Source: Kineosporia sp. A_224 (GTDB lineage: Bacteria; Actinomycetota; Actinomycetes; Actinomycetales; Kineosporiaceae). From it: a DNA stretch of 64,000 nucleotides. Position 1 is the first letter of the stretch; every line of letters starts with the position of its first letter. Positions 24,759-32,533 of this stretch are shown piece by piece. The DNA is taken from the NCBI RefSeq assembly GCF_002198655.1, contig NZ_MWLN01000107.1:1-64000 (forward strand), in the 5' to 3' direction. The translations under genes and the position numbers were made by a program. A model generated the notes under the pieces. The model saw nothing but the letters and a program-made list of their open reading frames with translations. It did no database searches and was not told where the DNA came from.

Positions 24759-24765
24759 GACGGTC

Positions 24766-25998
24766 ATGACCGACCTCCCCGTTCTGGACGCCGTCGAGCA
24801 ACGGGTTCTCGGCTGCCTCCTCGAGAAGCAGGTGACCGTCCCGGCGACCTACCCGCTGACGCTCAACGCGCTGCGCACCGCGTGCAACCAGACGTCGAGC
24901 CGCGAGCCGGTCATGGACCTCGACGAGCACGCCGTGGAGACCACCGCCCGGGCGCTGCGCGACCGCGGGCTGCTGCGGATCGTCTGGGCCGACACCGGGC
25001 GGCGCGTGCTCAAGTACCACCAGACCCTCACCGAGGTGCTGGGCCTGGCGGACGACGAGCGCGCCCTCGTCACGGTGCTCCTGCTGCGTGGCCCGCAGGC
25101 GCCGGGCGAGCTCAAGGTGCGCACCGAGCGGCTCCACGGCTTCGCTGACCGGGATGCCGTCGCGGCCTGCCTGCAGCGGCTCGCGGACCGCGACGAGCCG
25201 CTCGTCCGCCAGCTCGAGCGGCGGCCGCGCGAGCAGGACCACCGCTGGGTGCACCTGCTCGGGCCGGTCGCCGACAGCGGCCCGGAGACAGCAGCCGCCG
25301 GCGCGGCCGCCACGGCCCCGGCCGTGGACCGCGACCGCCCGATCGCCGACGGGCCGGACGCCCGGGACGCCCGGGTGCGCTCCTCCTACGCGGCCGTCGC
25401 GGTCACCTACGCCGCCCGCCTGACGACCGAGCTCGACGACCTGCCCTTCGAGCGCTGGCTCCTCGACCGCACCGCCGCCGCGGCGGGCCACCGGCCCGTC
25501 GTCGACGCGGGCTGCGGCCCGGGGCACGTCACGGCCCACCTCGCCGCGGCGGGCGCCGACGCCCGCGGGCTCGACCTCACCCCCGCCATGGTCGACCAGG
25601 CCCGGGAGCGCTTCCCCGACCTGCGGTTCGACGTCGGGGACCTGACCCGGCTCATCCGCCCCGAGACCGCCGACGGCTGGGGCGCTGTCCTCGGCTGGTA
25701 CTCGCTGATCCACCTCGCCGGTTCCGAGCTGCCCGCGGCGGTCGGGGCGCTGGCCCGGCCGCTCGCACCCGGTGGCGTCCTGCTCCTCGGGCTGCACGCC
25801 GGCCAGGAGGTCCGGCACCTCACGTCGTGGTTCGACGAGGACGTCGAGCTCGACCTCGTGCTCCACGAGCCGGCGGACGTCGTCGCGGCGGTCACGGCGG
25901 CCGGGCTCACCGACGTCGAGTGGTACCTGCGCGGCCCGCTCGAGGGTCGCGGCGAGACGACGCAGCGGCTCTACGTCATGGCGCGCCGGGCGGGCTGA
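24766..25998 (+). CDS. DUF480 (YceH) - SAM methyltransferase fusion
   Basis: A 410-residue two-part protein. Residues 1-165 match YceH/DUF480: VLDAVEQRVLGCLLEKQVTV, then YPLTLNALRTACNQTSSREPV, a tandem winged-helix unit. After an Ala-rich linker, residues 210-410 form a class I methyltransferase with motif I PVVDAGCGPGHVTAHLA, motif II ARGLDLTPAMVDQARERF, and RFDVGDLTRL. YceH alone is about 215 residues in enterobacteria and its role is unclear. The fusion hints at nucleic-acid-linked or small-molecule methylation, but the substrate cannot be told. Convergent with the small membrane protein at 25976 and overlapping it by 23 bases. Confidence 0.85.
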   Translation: MTDLPVLDAVEQRVLGCLLEKQVTVPATYPLTLNALRTACNQTSSREPVMDLDEHAVETTARALRDRGLLRIVWADTGRRVLKYHQTLTEVLGLADDERALVTVLLLRGPQAPGELKVRTERLHGFADRDAVAACLQRLADRDEPLVRQLERRPREQDHRWVHLLGPVADSGPETAAAGAAATAPAVDRDRPIADGPDARDARVRSSYAAVAVTYAARLTTELDDLPFERWLLDRTAAAAGHRPVVDAGCGPGHVTAHLAAAGADARGLDLTPAMVDQARERFPDLRFDVGDLTRLIRPETADGWGAVLGWYSLIHLAGSELPAAVGALARPLAPGGVLLLGLHAGQEVRHLTSWFDEDVELDLVLHEPADVVAAVTAAGLTDVEWYLRGPLEGRGETTQRLYVMARRAG

Positions 25999-26320
25999 CC
26001 GCGGACGGAGCGGTACCGGTCGGAGCGGCACCGGACGGCGCGGTACCGGACGGCGCGGCACCGGAGGGCGCGACCGCGGGCGCCGGGGCGTCGAAGACGA
26101 CCGGCGCCGCCGGGGCGCTGCGGTTGAGCGCCCACAGCCCGACGCCGTCCGCGGCGGCGAGCAGCACGGCGGCGACCGCGAGCCCGGTGAGCCGGCGCCG
26201 GCGCTCGCGGCGCCGCCAGTCGAGGAGCGCGCGCTCGTAGGCGTCCGGGCTCGTCCGGACGGTGCCCGCCATCGCGCCGAGCGCCTCGCGGAGCCGCGCG
26301 ACGCTCTCGGTCTCGTTCAT
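25976..26320 (-). CDS. Small membrane protein downstream of SigE-type sigma factor
   Basis: A 114-residue protein: a charged N-terminal 40 residues (VARLREALGAMAGTVR, DAYERALLDWRRRERRRR), one membrane helix (about 43-64), and a Pro/Ala/Ser/Gly/Thr tail encoded by degenerate 15-bp repeats (26002-26070). It overlaps the sigma gene by 4 bases (ATGA), the usual place for an anti-sigma partner. No zinc-type HxxxCxxC motif is present, so the anti-sigma role is an inference from position and topology. Confidence 0.65.
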   Translation of the reverse strand: MNETESVARLREALGAMAGTVRTSPDAYERALLDWRRRERRRRLTGLAVAAVLLAAADGVGLWALNRSAPAAPVVFDAPAPAVAPSGAAPSGTAPSGAAPTGTAPSAVSPPGAP

Positions 26321-26925
26321 CGGCACTCCTTGAGGGCCTTGGTGAGGGCCGCCATCCCGCGGGCGGTGTGCGACTTCACCGCACCGCACGAGATCCCCAT
26401 CGTCGCGGCGACCTCGGCCTCGCTGAGGTCGAGCCAGTACCGCAGGACGAGCGCCTCGCGCTGCCGGTCCGGCAGGCCGCGCAACGCGTCGACGACCTCG
26501 CGGTGGTCCTCGCGGAGCACGACCTCCTGCTCGGCGGAGCCGGCGTCGGGCAGGCCGGGTTCGGGGTGCCGCCGGACGACCTGCAGGTGCCGCAGCCGCA
26601 TCCGGACGAGGTTGCAGACGACCGACCGCAGGTACGCCGGCGCCGCGGCGGGGTCGCGCAGCCGCGGCCAGCGCAGGTAGAGCTCGCAGAACGCCTCGGA
26701 GGCGATGTCCTCGGCGTCGCCCTGCGCCCCGACCAGGACCGCGAGCCGGACGAGCTCGGTGTGGTGCCGGTCGAACAGCGCCGTCACCGCGGCCTCGCGC
26801 TCGAGGTCGCGCAGCCCGCCCCAGCCGGGCAGGCCGGGCCGCCGCGCGGACGGCGTCCCGGCGTCCGGGGCGGGCGTCCCGACATCGGGCGGTGCTGCAG
26901 GCACCGGTGCGGGGTGCTGGGTCAT
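26317..26925 (-). CDS. RNA polymerase sigma factor, SigE (ECF) family
   Basis: A 202-residue ECF sigma factor. After a Pro/Ala-rich 35-residue leader, region 2 reads ALFDRHHTELVRLAVLVGAQ with DAEDIASEAFCELYLRW, and region 4 reads LPDRQREALVLRYWLDLSE, then AEVAATMGISCGAVKSHT. The pattern matches the actinobacterial SigE-like (SACE_1888/1889) family. It starts inside the upstream symporter stop (ATGA) and overlaps the small membrane protein downstream, so symporter, sigma and membrane protein form one operon. Confidence 0.92.
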   Translation of the reverse strand: MTQHPAPVPAAPPDVGTPAPDAGTPSARRPGLPGWGGLRDLEREAAVTALFDRHHTELVRLAVLVGAQGDAEDIASEAFCELYLRWPRLRDPAAAPAYLRSVVCNLVRMRLRHLQVVRRHPEPGLPDAGSAEQEVVLREDHREVVDALRGLPDRQREALVLRYWLDLSEAEVAATMGISCGAVKSHTARGMAALTKALKECR

Positions 26926-28535
26926 GCGCCGACCTCCCACTCGCTGGCGATCTTCCCATCGATCCCGGTCCCTGTGGAGTCCAGGCCGCGGGCGACCCCG
27001 GCCCGGTCGAGCAGCGGGGTGAGGGCCGCGACGAGCCCGAGGTTCACGGCGAGCGCGACGAGCCCCGCGTAGACGCCGACCGTCGTCCCGCCGACGTCGA
27101 CCCGGGTCACCGCGACGAAGCCCTGGGCCGCGACGAGCCAGGTCCCGACGGCGACGCCCGCGACGAGGCCGGCGAGCAGCGCGTACCGGTGCGGCCGGCG
27201 CAGGAGCAGCCCGAGGACGACGGCAGGCAGCGTCTGCAGGATCCACACCCCGCCGAGGAGCTGGAGGGTGATCGCGTCCTGGGCGCGCAGCCCGACGACG
27301 AACGCGAGCGCCCCGACCTTGACGAGCACCGAGACCCAGCGGGCCACCCGGGCGACCTGCTCGGGCAGCGCCGTGGGGTTGAGGTACTCGAGGTAGACGT
27401 TGTTCGCGAAGGTCGTCGCGGCGGCCACGGACATCACCGCGGCGGGCACGAGCGCGCCGATCCCGAACGCCCCGAGGACGGCGCCGGACGCCCCGGACGG
27501 CAGCAGGTCCCGCACGAGCGCCGGGAGCGCGAGCTCGGCGTGCCCCGGCGGCACCCGGATCCCGTCGGCCCGCGCGGCGAGCCCGCCGAGGGCGAGGACG
27601 GCGAGCAGCGCCGTCCACCCGAGCAGCCCGATGCTCACCCGCCGGACGACCCCCTCGGAGCGGGCGGCGAACGTGGGCGTCAGCACGTGCGGGTACAGCA
27701 CGAGGGCGAGCGCGGACCCCACCGCGAGGCTCACGTAGGCCGACCCGAGCCCGTCGGGCAGGAGCAGGGAGCCCTGCCCGGACGGCGTGCCCGCGAGCGC
27801 GGACCCGCTCTCCCGGAACAGGTCTGCGGCCCCTCCGGTGGCCCGCAGCCCGAGGACGACGAGCAGCGCCGTCGCGGCGAACGCGAGGACGCCCTTGACG
27901 GGGGCGACGGCGGCGGGCGCACCGAGCCCGTGCCGGAACGTGCCGACGGCGAGCACCGTGAACGTCGCGGCCATCGCGAGATCGGCCGCGACGCTGTCCG
28001 CCGGGAGCCCCATGACGGTGAGCGCGGCCGACAGGCCGAGCAGCTGGAGCGCCACGTACGGCATCGTCGCGAGCAGCCCGGTCACGGCGACGGCGAGCGC
28101 GAGGGTCGGGCTGTCGAACCGGGCCCGGACGGCGTCCGCGGGCGTGAGCCAGCCGTGCCGGCGGGCGAGCCGCCACAGCCACGGCAGCACGACGTACCCG
28201 AGCTGGAAGACGACGACGACGTACGGCACGGCGAAGAAGCCGAGGCCGCCGACGCCGTAGACGAGGGCCGGGACGGCGACGAAGGTGTACGCCGTGAAGA
28301 TCGCGCCGCCGAGGAGGAACCAGGTGCGGACGGTGCCGAGGCTGCGGCCCAGCAGCGCCCACTCGACGAGCTCCTGGCCCGGTGCCACGCTGCGCCGCCA
28401 GACCGGCCGCCGGTGCGCGACGAGCGTGACGAGGGACGCCGCGCCGAGCACGAGCGCGAACGCGAGCAGTGCCGCCCGGTCGGGTCCGGGCGGCACCGCC
28501 TCGACGACGCTCCGCGGCACTGCGGTCATGTCCAT
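26922..28535 (-). CDS. Sodium:solute symporter (SSS family)
   Basis: A 537-residue permease with about 13 membrane helices. The SSS core is visible: WALLGRSLGTVRTWFLLGG, IFTAYTFVAVPALVYG, GWLTPADAVRARFDSPTLAL and LVPAAVMSVAAATTFANNVYLEY. It is a clear paralogue of the divergent permease at 28891 but has no DUF3311 partner. The related MctP-like proteins move monocarboxylates; this substrate is unknown. ATG 28535 or 28529 are both possible; no strong ribosome site. It heads the operon with the sigma factor. Confidence 0.88.
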   Translation of the reverse strand: MDMTAVPRSVVEAVPPGPDRAALLAFALVLGAASLVTLVAHRRPVWRRSVAPGQELVEWALLGRSLGTVRTWFLLGGAIFTAYTFVAVPALVYGVGGLGFFAVPYVVVVFQLGYVVLPWLWRLARRHGWLTPADAVRARFDSPTLALAVAVTGLLATMPYVALQLLGLSAALTVMGLPADSVAADLAMAATFTVLAVGTFRHGLGAPAAVAPVKGVLAFAATALLVVLGLRATGGAADLFRESGSALAGTPSGQGSLLLPDGLGSAYVSLAVGSALALVLYPHVLTPTFAARSEGVVRRVSIGLLGWTALLAVLALGGLAARADGIRVPPGHAELALPALVRDLLPSGASGAVLGAFGIGALVPAAVMSVAAATTFANNVYLEYLNPTALPEQVARVARWVSVLVKVGALAFVVGLRAQDAITLQLLGGVWILQTLPAVVLGLLLRRPHRYALLAGLVAGVAVGTWLVAAQGFVAVTRVDVGGTTVGVYAGLVALAVNLGLVAALTPLLDRAGVARGLDSTGTGIDGKIASEWEVGA

Positions 28536-28642
28536 GCAGTTGCGGGGCGGGCCCCGAAGGTTTACCCGCGACGGTGGCAACTTCTGCCCGGAACGGGGCA
28601 ACTCTCTCCACGACCCGTGTCCCCGCCTCCGAGGGAGTTCCC

Positions 28643-28894
28643 ATGACCGACGTCCCCGACGACGTGCCCGCCGGTCGGCGCGACCGATCCACGACCGGTC
28701 TGCCGACCGGCTGGTTGCTGCTCCTGCCGCTGCTGCTCGTCGTCTACCCGCCGCTGTACAACCGCACGGACCCGGAGCTGTTCGGGATCCCGTTCTTCTA
28801 CTGGTACCAGCTGGCCGTGATCCCGGTGAGCGTCGTCTGCACGACGGTCGTCTACTTCACCGGTCGCCGTACCCGCCGCGGGAGCACGCGATGA
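28643..28894 (+). CDS. DUF3311 small membrane protein
   Basis: An 83-residue protein with two membrane helices: GWLLLLPLLLVVYPPLYN and FFYWYQLAVIPVSVVCTTVV, the DUF3311 pattern (short SSS companion subunit). GAGGGAG lies 6 bases before the ATG. The stop codon overlaps the next ATG (ATGA), so it is made together with the symporter and probably supports its assembly or function. Confidence 0.85.
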   Translation: MTDVPDDVPAGRRDRSTTGLPTGWLLLLPLLLVVYPPLYNRTDPELFGIPFFYWYQLAVIPVSVVCTTVVYFTGRRTRRGSTR

Positions 28895-30582
28895 GCGAGC
28901 ACGGCGTGGAGATCGCCGTCTTCGTCGCGCTGTTCGTCCTCGTGAGCGGGCTCGGCTTCTTCGCGGCGCGCTGGCGCCGGCCGAGCACCATGGAGCACCT
29001 CGACGAGTGGGGCCTGGGCGGGCGCAGCTTCGGCTCGTGGATCACGTGGTTCCTCATCGGCGGTGACCTCTACACCGCCTACACGTTCGTCGCGGTGCCG
29101 GCGCTGCTCTTCGGGGCCGGCGCGGCCGGCTTCTTCGCCGTCCCGTACACGATCGTCGTCTACCCGATCGTCTTCTACGTGCTGCTGCGGCTGTGGTCGG
29201 TGAGCCACGTCCACGGGTTCGTCACCCCGGCCGACTTCGTCCGGGCCCGGTTCGGCAGCCCGACCCTCGCCCTCGTCGTCGCGGTCACCGGCATCGTCGC
29301 GACGATGCCCTACATCGCGCTCCAGCTCGTCGGGATCGAGGCCGTCCTCAAGACCGTCGGGGTGCGCGGGCACGTCCCGATCGTCGTGGCGTTCGCGATC
29401 CTCGCGGCGTACACGTACAACTCGGGGCTGCGGGCGCCGGCGCTCATCGCGTTCGTCAAGGACGCGCTCATCTACGTCGTCATCATCGCGGCGGTGATCT
29501 ACATCCCGGCGAAGCTCGGCGGCTGGGGGGCGGTCTTCGACGCGGCGGACGCGAAGTTCGCGAAGTCCCCGAACCCCGGGGACGGCACGCTGCTCCCCGG
29601 CGCCGGCCAGGTCCAGTACGCGACGCTCGCCTTCGGCTCGGCGCTCGCGCTGTTCCTCTACCCGCACTCGGTGACCGGCGTCCTCGCCTCGAAGGACCGG
29701 GGCACGATCAAGCGGAACATGGCCGCGTTGCCCGCGTACTCGCTGCTCCTCGGGCTGCTCGCCCTGCTCGGGTACATGGCGATCGCCGCGGGCACCAAGC
29801 CGTTGCCGACGGGCGACACGCTCGTGGCGACCGACGGCACGGTGATCGGCCCGAAGACCGACGGCAACACCGTGATCCCCTTGCTCTTCGACCAGATGTT
29901 CCCGCACTGGTTCGCCGGTGTGGCGTTCGCGGCGGTCGCGATCGGCGCCCTCGTGCCGGCGGCGATCATGAGCATCGCGGCCGCGAACCTGTGGACCCGC
30001 AACGTCTACCGCGAGTACCTCAACAAGGACGCGACCCCCGCCCAGGAGGCGCGCAGCAGCAAGATCGCCTCGCTCGTCGTCAAGCTCGGGGCCCTCGTCG
30101 CGATCCTCGCCCTCGACCCGCAGTTCTCCATCGACCTGCAGCTCATCGGCGGCGTGATCATCCTGCAGACCCTGCCCGCCGTGGGCCTGGGGCTGTTCAC
30201 CCGCTGGTTCCACCGTGGCGGGCTCGTCGCCGGCTGGGCCGCCGGGATGGCGGCCGGCTGGTGGCTGCTGTGGAACGTCCCGCAGACAGCCGTCACGGCG
30301 GCCGGTCCGAAGATCCTTCGCGAGCACTTCGGCGGCTCGGCCTTCAAGCTCAGCGAGCTCGGGTTCGACACGACCGTCACGGTCTACGCGGGCTTCCTCG
30401 CCGTGCTCGTCAACCTCGTCGTCGCCGTCCTCGTGACGCTCGCGCTGCGGGCGGCCGGCGTCGCCGACGGCCGGGACGCGACGTCCGGGCCGGACTACGA
30501 CGCCGACGCCGGCGACCCGCGCGTGCACGACCTCGACCTGCACGCGCCCGTCACGGTGCGGGAGGAGCCGGTGCAGTACTAG
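28891..30582 (+). CDS. Sodium:solute symporter (MctP-like)
   Basis: A 563-residue SSS permease with about 13 membrane helices. Motifs: EWGLGGRSFGSWITWFLIGG, DLYTAYTFVAVPALLFG, GFVTPADFVRARFGSPTL, ALVPAAIMSIAAANLWTRNVY and IGGVIILQTLPAVGLGLFTR. The last 40 residues are a hydrophilic acidic tail. The DUF3311 + SSS pair is typical of actinobacterial monocarboxylate or similar organic-acid uptake. Start overlaps DUF3311. Divergent from its paralogue. Confidence 0.9.
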   Translation: MSEHGVEIAVFVALFVLVSGLGFFAARWRRPSTMEHLDEWGLGGRSFGSWITWFLIGGDLYTAYTFVAVPALLFGAGAAGFFAVPYTIVVYPIVFYVLLRLWSVSHVHGFVTPADFVRARFGSPTLALVVAVTGIVATMPYIALQLVGIEAVLKTVGVRGHVPIVVAFAILAAYTYNSGLRAPALIAFVKDALIYVVIIAAVIYIPAKLGGWGAVFDAADAKFAKSPNPGDGTLLPGAGQVQYATLAFGSALALFLYPHSVTGVLASKDRGTIKRNMAALPAYSLLLGLLALLGYMAIAAGTKPLPTGDTLVATDGTVIGPKTDGNTVIPLLFDQMFPHWFAGVAFAAVAIGALVPAAIMSIAAANLWTRNVYREYLNKDATPAQEARSSKIASLVVKLGALVAILALDPQFSIDLQLIGGVIILQTLPAVGLGLFTRWFHRGGLVAGWAAGMAAGWWLLWNVPQTAVTAAGPKILREHFGGSAFKLSELGFDTTVTVYAGFLAVLVNLVVAVLVTLALRAAGVADGRDATSGPDYDADAGDPRVHDLDLHAPVTVREEPVQY

Positions 30583-30612
30583 GCGCCGACGAAACCACCG
30601 TCGACGAGCGGG

Positions 30613-30637
30613 CGGCCCGGCCACGTCGGCCGGGCCG
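30613..30637. terminator. Perfect 10-bp hairpin between convergent genes
   Basis: CGGCCCGGCC-ACGTC-GGCCGGGCCG lies between the symporter stop (30582) and the GNAT stop (30646), and probably ends transcription in both directions. Confidence 0.8.
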
Positions 30638-30645
30638 TTCGCGCG

Positions 30646-31467
30646 TCAGGCGTCCGGCGCCGCGACGGCCATCAGGACGCGCTGACCGGCCGGCGCGAAC
30701 CCGAGCCCGCGGTACCAGACCCCAGCGGCCCCGTCGTCCGCACGACCGAGGACGACGACGTGGTCGGCGACGCTCCTCGACATCTCGCAGAGGGCGGCGA
30801 ACGCGGCCCGGCCGAACACCTCGTCCCGGGGCGCGTAGACCGCGCCGACGCGGACCATGCCCGCGACGCAGCGGCTCCGTGTCGCGACCCCCTCGGGGAC
30901 GCCGTCGACCTCCCACAGGACGGCACCGCCGTACGAGAGCGGCTCGTCGACGAGGTACGCGAGGTCGGTCGGCTCGTCGGGGACGCCGGCGAGGAGGTCG
31001 CCGTACCAGGAGACGAGCAGGCCACGGTCGGCCAGGGTCGCCGTCCGCGCCCGCCCCGGGGCCACGACTCCCGGGCCGTCGGGGCCGAGCCGGTGAACCT
31101 GGGTGCGGCGCGCTGCGACGAGCCTGCTCCCGTGCCGTGCCTGCCACACCCGCGTCGCGGCCCCCTCGTCCCGGCCGTCGACCTCGCACGGCGCGAGGTC
31201 CGGCAGCAGGTCGACGAGCTGCTCCAGCGCGGGCCGCGGCATCGGCGACAGCACCGGCCGGTGCCCTGGGGCCACGACGACCGCCCCGGCGACCTCGCCG
31301 ACGTCGTCCCGCCACCAGCCGAGAAGCAGGCCCGGGGCCTTCGAGGGTCGTGCCTCGAGGTAGGCGGCCTCGGTGAGGAGCACGGTGCAGGCCAAGGGAT
31401 CATGCGCCAGGAAGGGTTCTGCGGCTGCCCGGAAGGCCGCCGCGTCCCGGGTCGTGGACCAGACCAT
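30646..31467 (-). CDS. GNAT-family acetyltransferase-like protein
   Basis: A 273-residue protein. The C-terminal half has GVATRSRCVAGMVRVGAVYA, VFGRAAFAALCEMSRSVA and a closing WYRGLGFAPAGQRVLM, where the WYxxLGF element is the late GNAT signature. The N-terminal half (AEPFLAHDPLACTVLLTEAA) resembles the paired N-domain of double-GNAT proteins. Acceptor unknown. ATG 31467 is chosen over a longer frame; no good ribosome site, so it may be leaderless. Confidence 0.75.
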   Translation of the reverse strand: MVWSTTRDAAAFRAAAEPFLAHDPLACTVLLTEAAYLEARPSKAPGLLLGWWRDDVGEVAGAVVVAPGHRPVLSPMPRPALEQLVDLLPDLAPCEVDGRDEGAATRVWQARHGSRLVAARRTQVHRLGPDGPGVVAPGRARTATLADRGLLVSWYGDLLAGVPDEPTDLAYLVDEPLSYGGAVLWEVDGVPEGVATRSRCVAGMVRVGAVYAPRDEVFGRAAFAALCEMSRSVADHVVVLGRADDGAAGVWYRGLGFAPAGQRVLMAVAAPDA

Positions 31468-31545
31468 GCCCCAGTGTGGCCCGCCGCCGGCCGCTCCGGG
31501 CCGCTCCGGGCCCCTCCGGCGGACGGAGGCGCTCCGAAGCGGCGC

Positions 31546-31551
31546 TAGGGT
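31546..31551 (+). promoter_or_regulatory. Leaderless promoter of ScoMcrA-head-like gene
   Basis: TAGGGT ends 7 bases before ATG 31559. About three copies of a CCGCTCCGGG-like 10-bp unit lie just upstream (31491-31520). Confidence 0.5.
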
Positions 31552-31558
31552 CACAGGT

Positions 31559-32413
31559 ATGGCTGACTGGAAGAGAGTGACGCGCGACGCCGTCGTCGCC
31601 GCGGTGCACGAGTACGACCAGGTCGGCCAGGCGGAGTTCCTCGCCCGGCACGGCTTCGGCCCGGCGACGGGATACCTGCTCGAGCACGAGGGGAACCTCT
31701 ACGACTCCAAGGCGATCGCCGGCGTCGCGTACGAGCTCGCGACGGGCGAGAGCCTGTCGTCCGACGACTTCCGCGGCGGCAGGGCCGGGTCCGCGGCCGT
31801 GCTCCGTCGCCTGGAGTTCGTCGTCCAGAGCCCGGAACCGACCGGCCCGGCCGCCGCGCGCCGCCCGGGCACCCACTGGGCGGACGACGAGAGCCCGGTC
31901 GCCTTCGCCGACGCCCAGGCGCTGTGGGCGGACGCCGCCCGTGACCGGCTCATCGCCGTCGCCGGGGTCTACCACGCGATCACGACGTACAAGGAGCTCT
32001 CGAAGCAGGTCCAGGACGACTCCGGGGTCCGGACGACGCAGCTCATGCACTACTGGATCGGCGACGTCCTCGGGCTCGTCGCGCTCGACTGCGCCCGCCG
32101 CGAGGAACCCCTGCTCTCGTCGCTGTGCGTCAACGCCGAGGGGTCGGTCGGCCCGAGCTACGCACCGTCGGTCGCCTCGCTGCGCGGCGCCGAGCCCAAG
32201 GACGCCGAGGACCACGCGGCCCTCGAGCGGCTCGCCTGCTACAAGCACTTCGGCGCGACGATCCCGGCCGGCGGTGGCCGCCCGGCCCTGACCCCCGCCG
32301 TCCAGCGCCGCAAGGACCGGGCGGCCGCCCAGCGCCCCGAGCGCCGCGGCGCAGTCTGCCCGACGTGCTTCGTGGAGCTCCCCGTCACCGGGCGCTGCAT
32401 GCTCTGCGGCTGA
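31559..32413 (+). CDS. ScoMcrA-like N-terminal head domain protein with zinc-ribbon tail
   Basis: A 284-residue protein. Residues 1-90 read WKRVTRDAVVAAVHEYDQVG, AEFLARHGFGPATGYLLEHEG and LYDSKAIAGVAYELATGESL, which I recognise as the head domain found at the front of ScoMcrA-type modified-DNA nucleases. The rest (about 110-250) is a helical domain with HAITTYKELSKQVQDDSG and TQLMHYWIGDVLG that I do not recognise, ending with CPTCFVELPVTGRCMLCG, a four-cysteine zinc ribbon. No SRA or HNH domain is present, so it lacks the usual nuclease part. Genes around it are housekeeping. Confidence 0.65.
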   Translation: MADWKRVTRDAVVAAVHEYDQVGQAEFLARHGFGPATGYLLEHEGNLYDSKAIAGVAYELATGESLSSDDFRGGRAGSAAVLRRLEFVVQSPEPTGPAAARRPGTHWADDESPVAFADAQALWADAARDRLIAVAGVYHAITTYKELSKQVQDDSGVRTTQLMHYWIGDVLGLVALDCARREEPLLSSLCVNAEGSVGPSYAPSVASLRGAEPKDAEDHAALERLACYKHFGATIPAGGGRPALTPAVQRRKDRAAAQRPERRGAVCPTCFVELPVTGRCMLCG

Positions 32414-32533
32414 CCGCCGTCCGCCTCCGCGTCGGAGTCCGAGCAGGAGTTCGCAGGGACGTTCGACCCGGAGGCACCCCCTGGGCGTCGACCACGGTGG
32501 AGACACCCGACATCCACCTCCAGGGGGTCCGCC

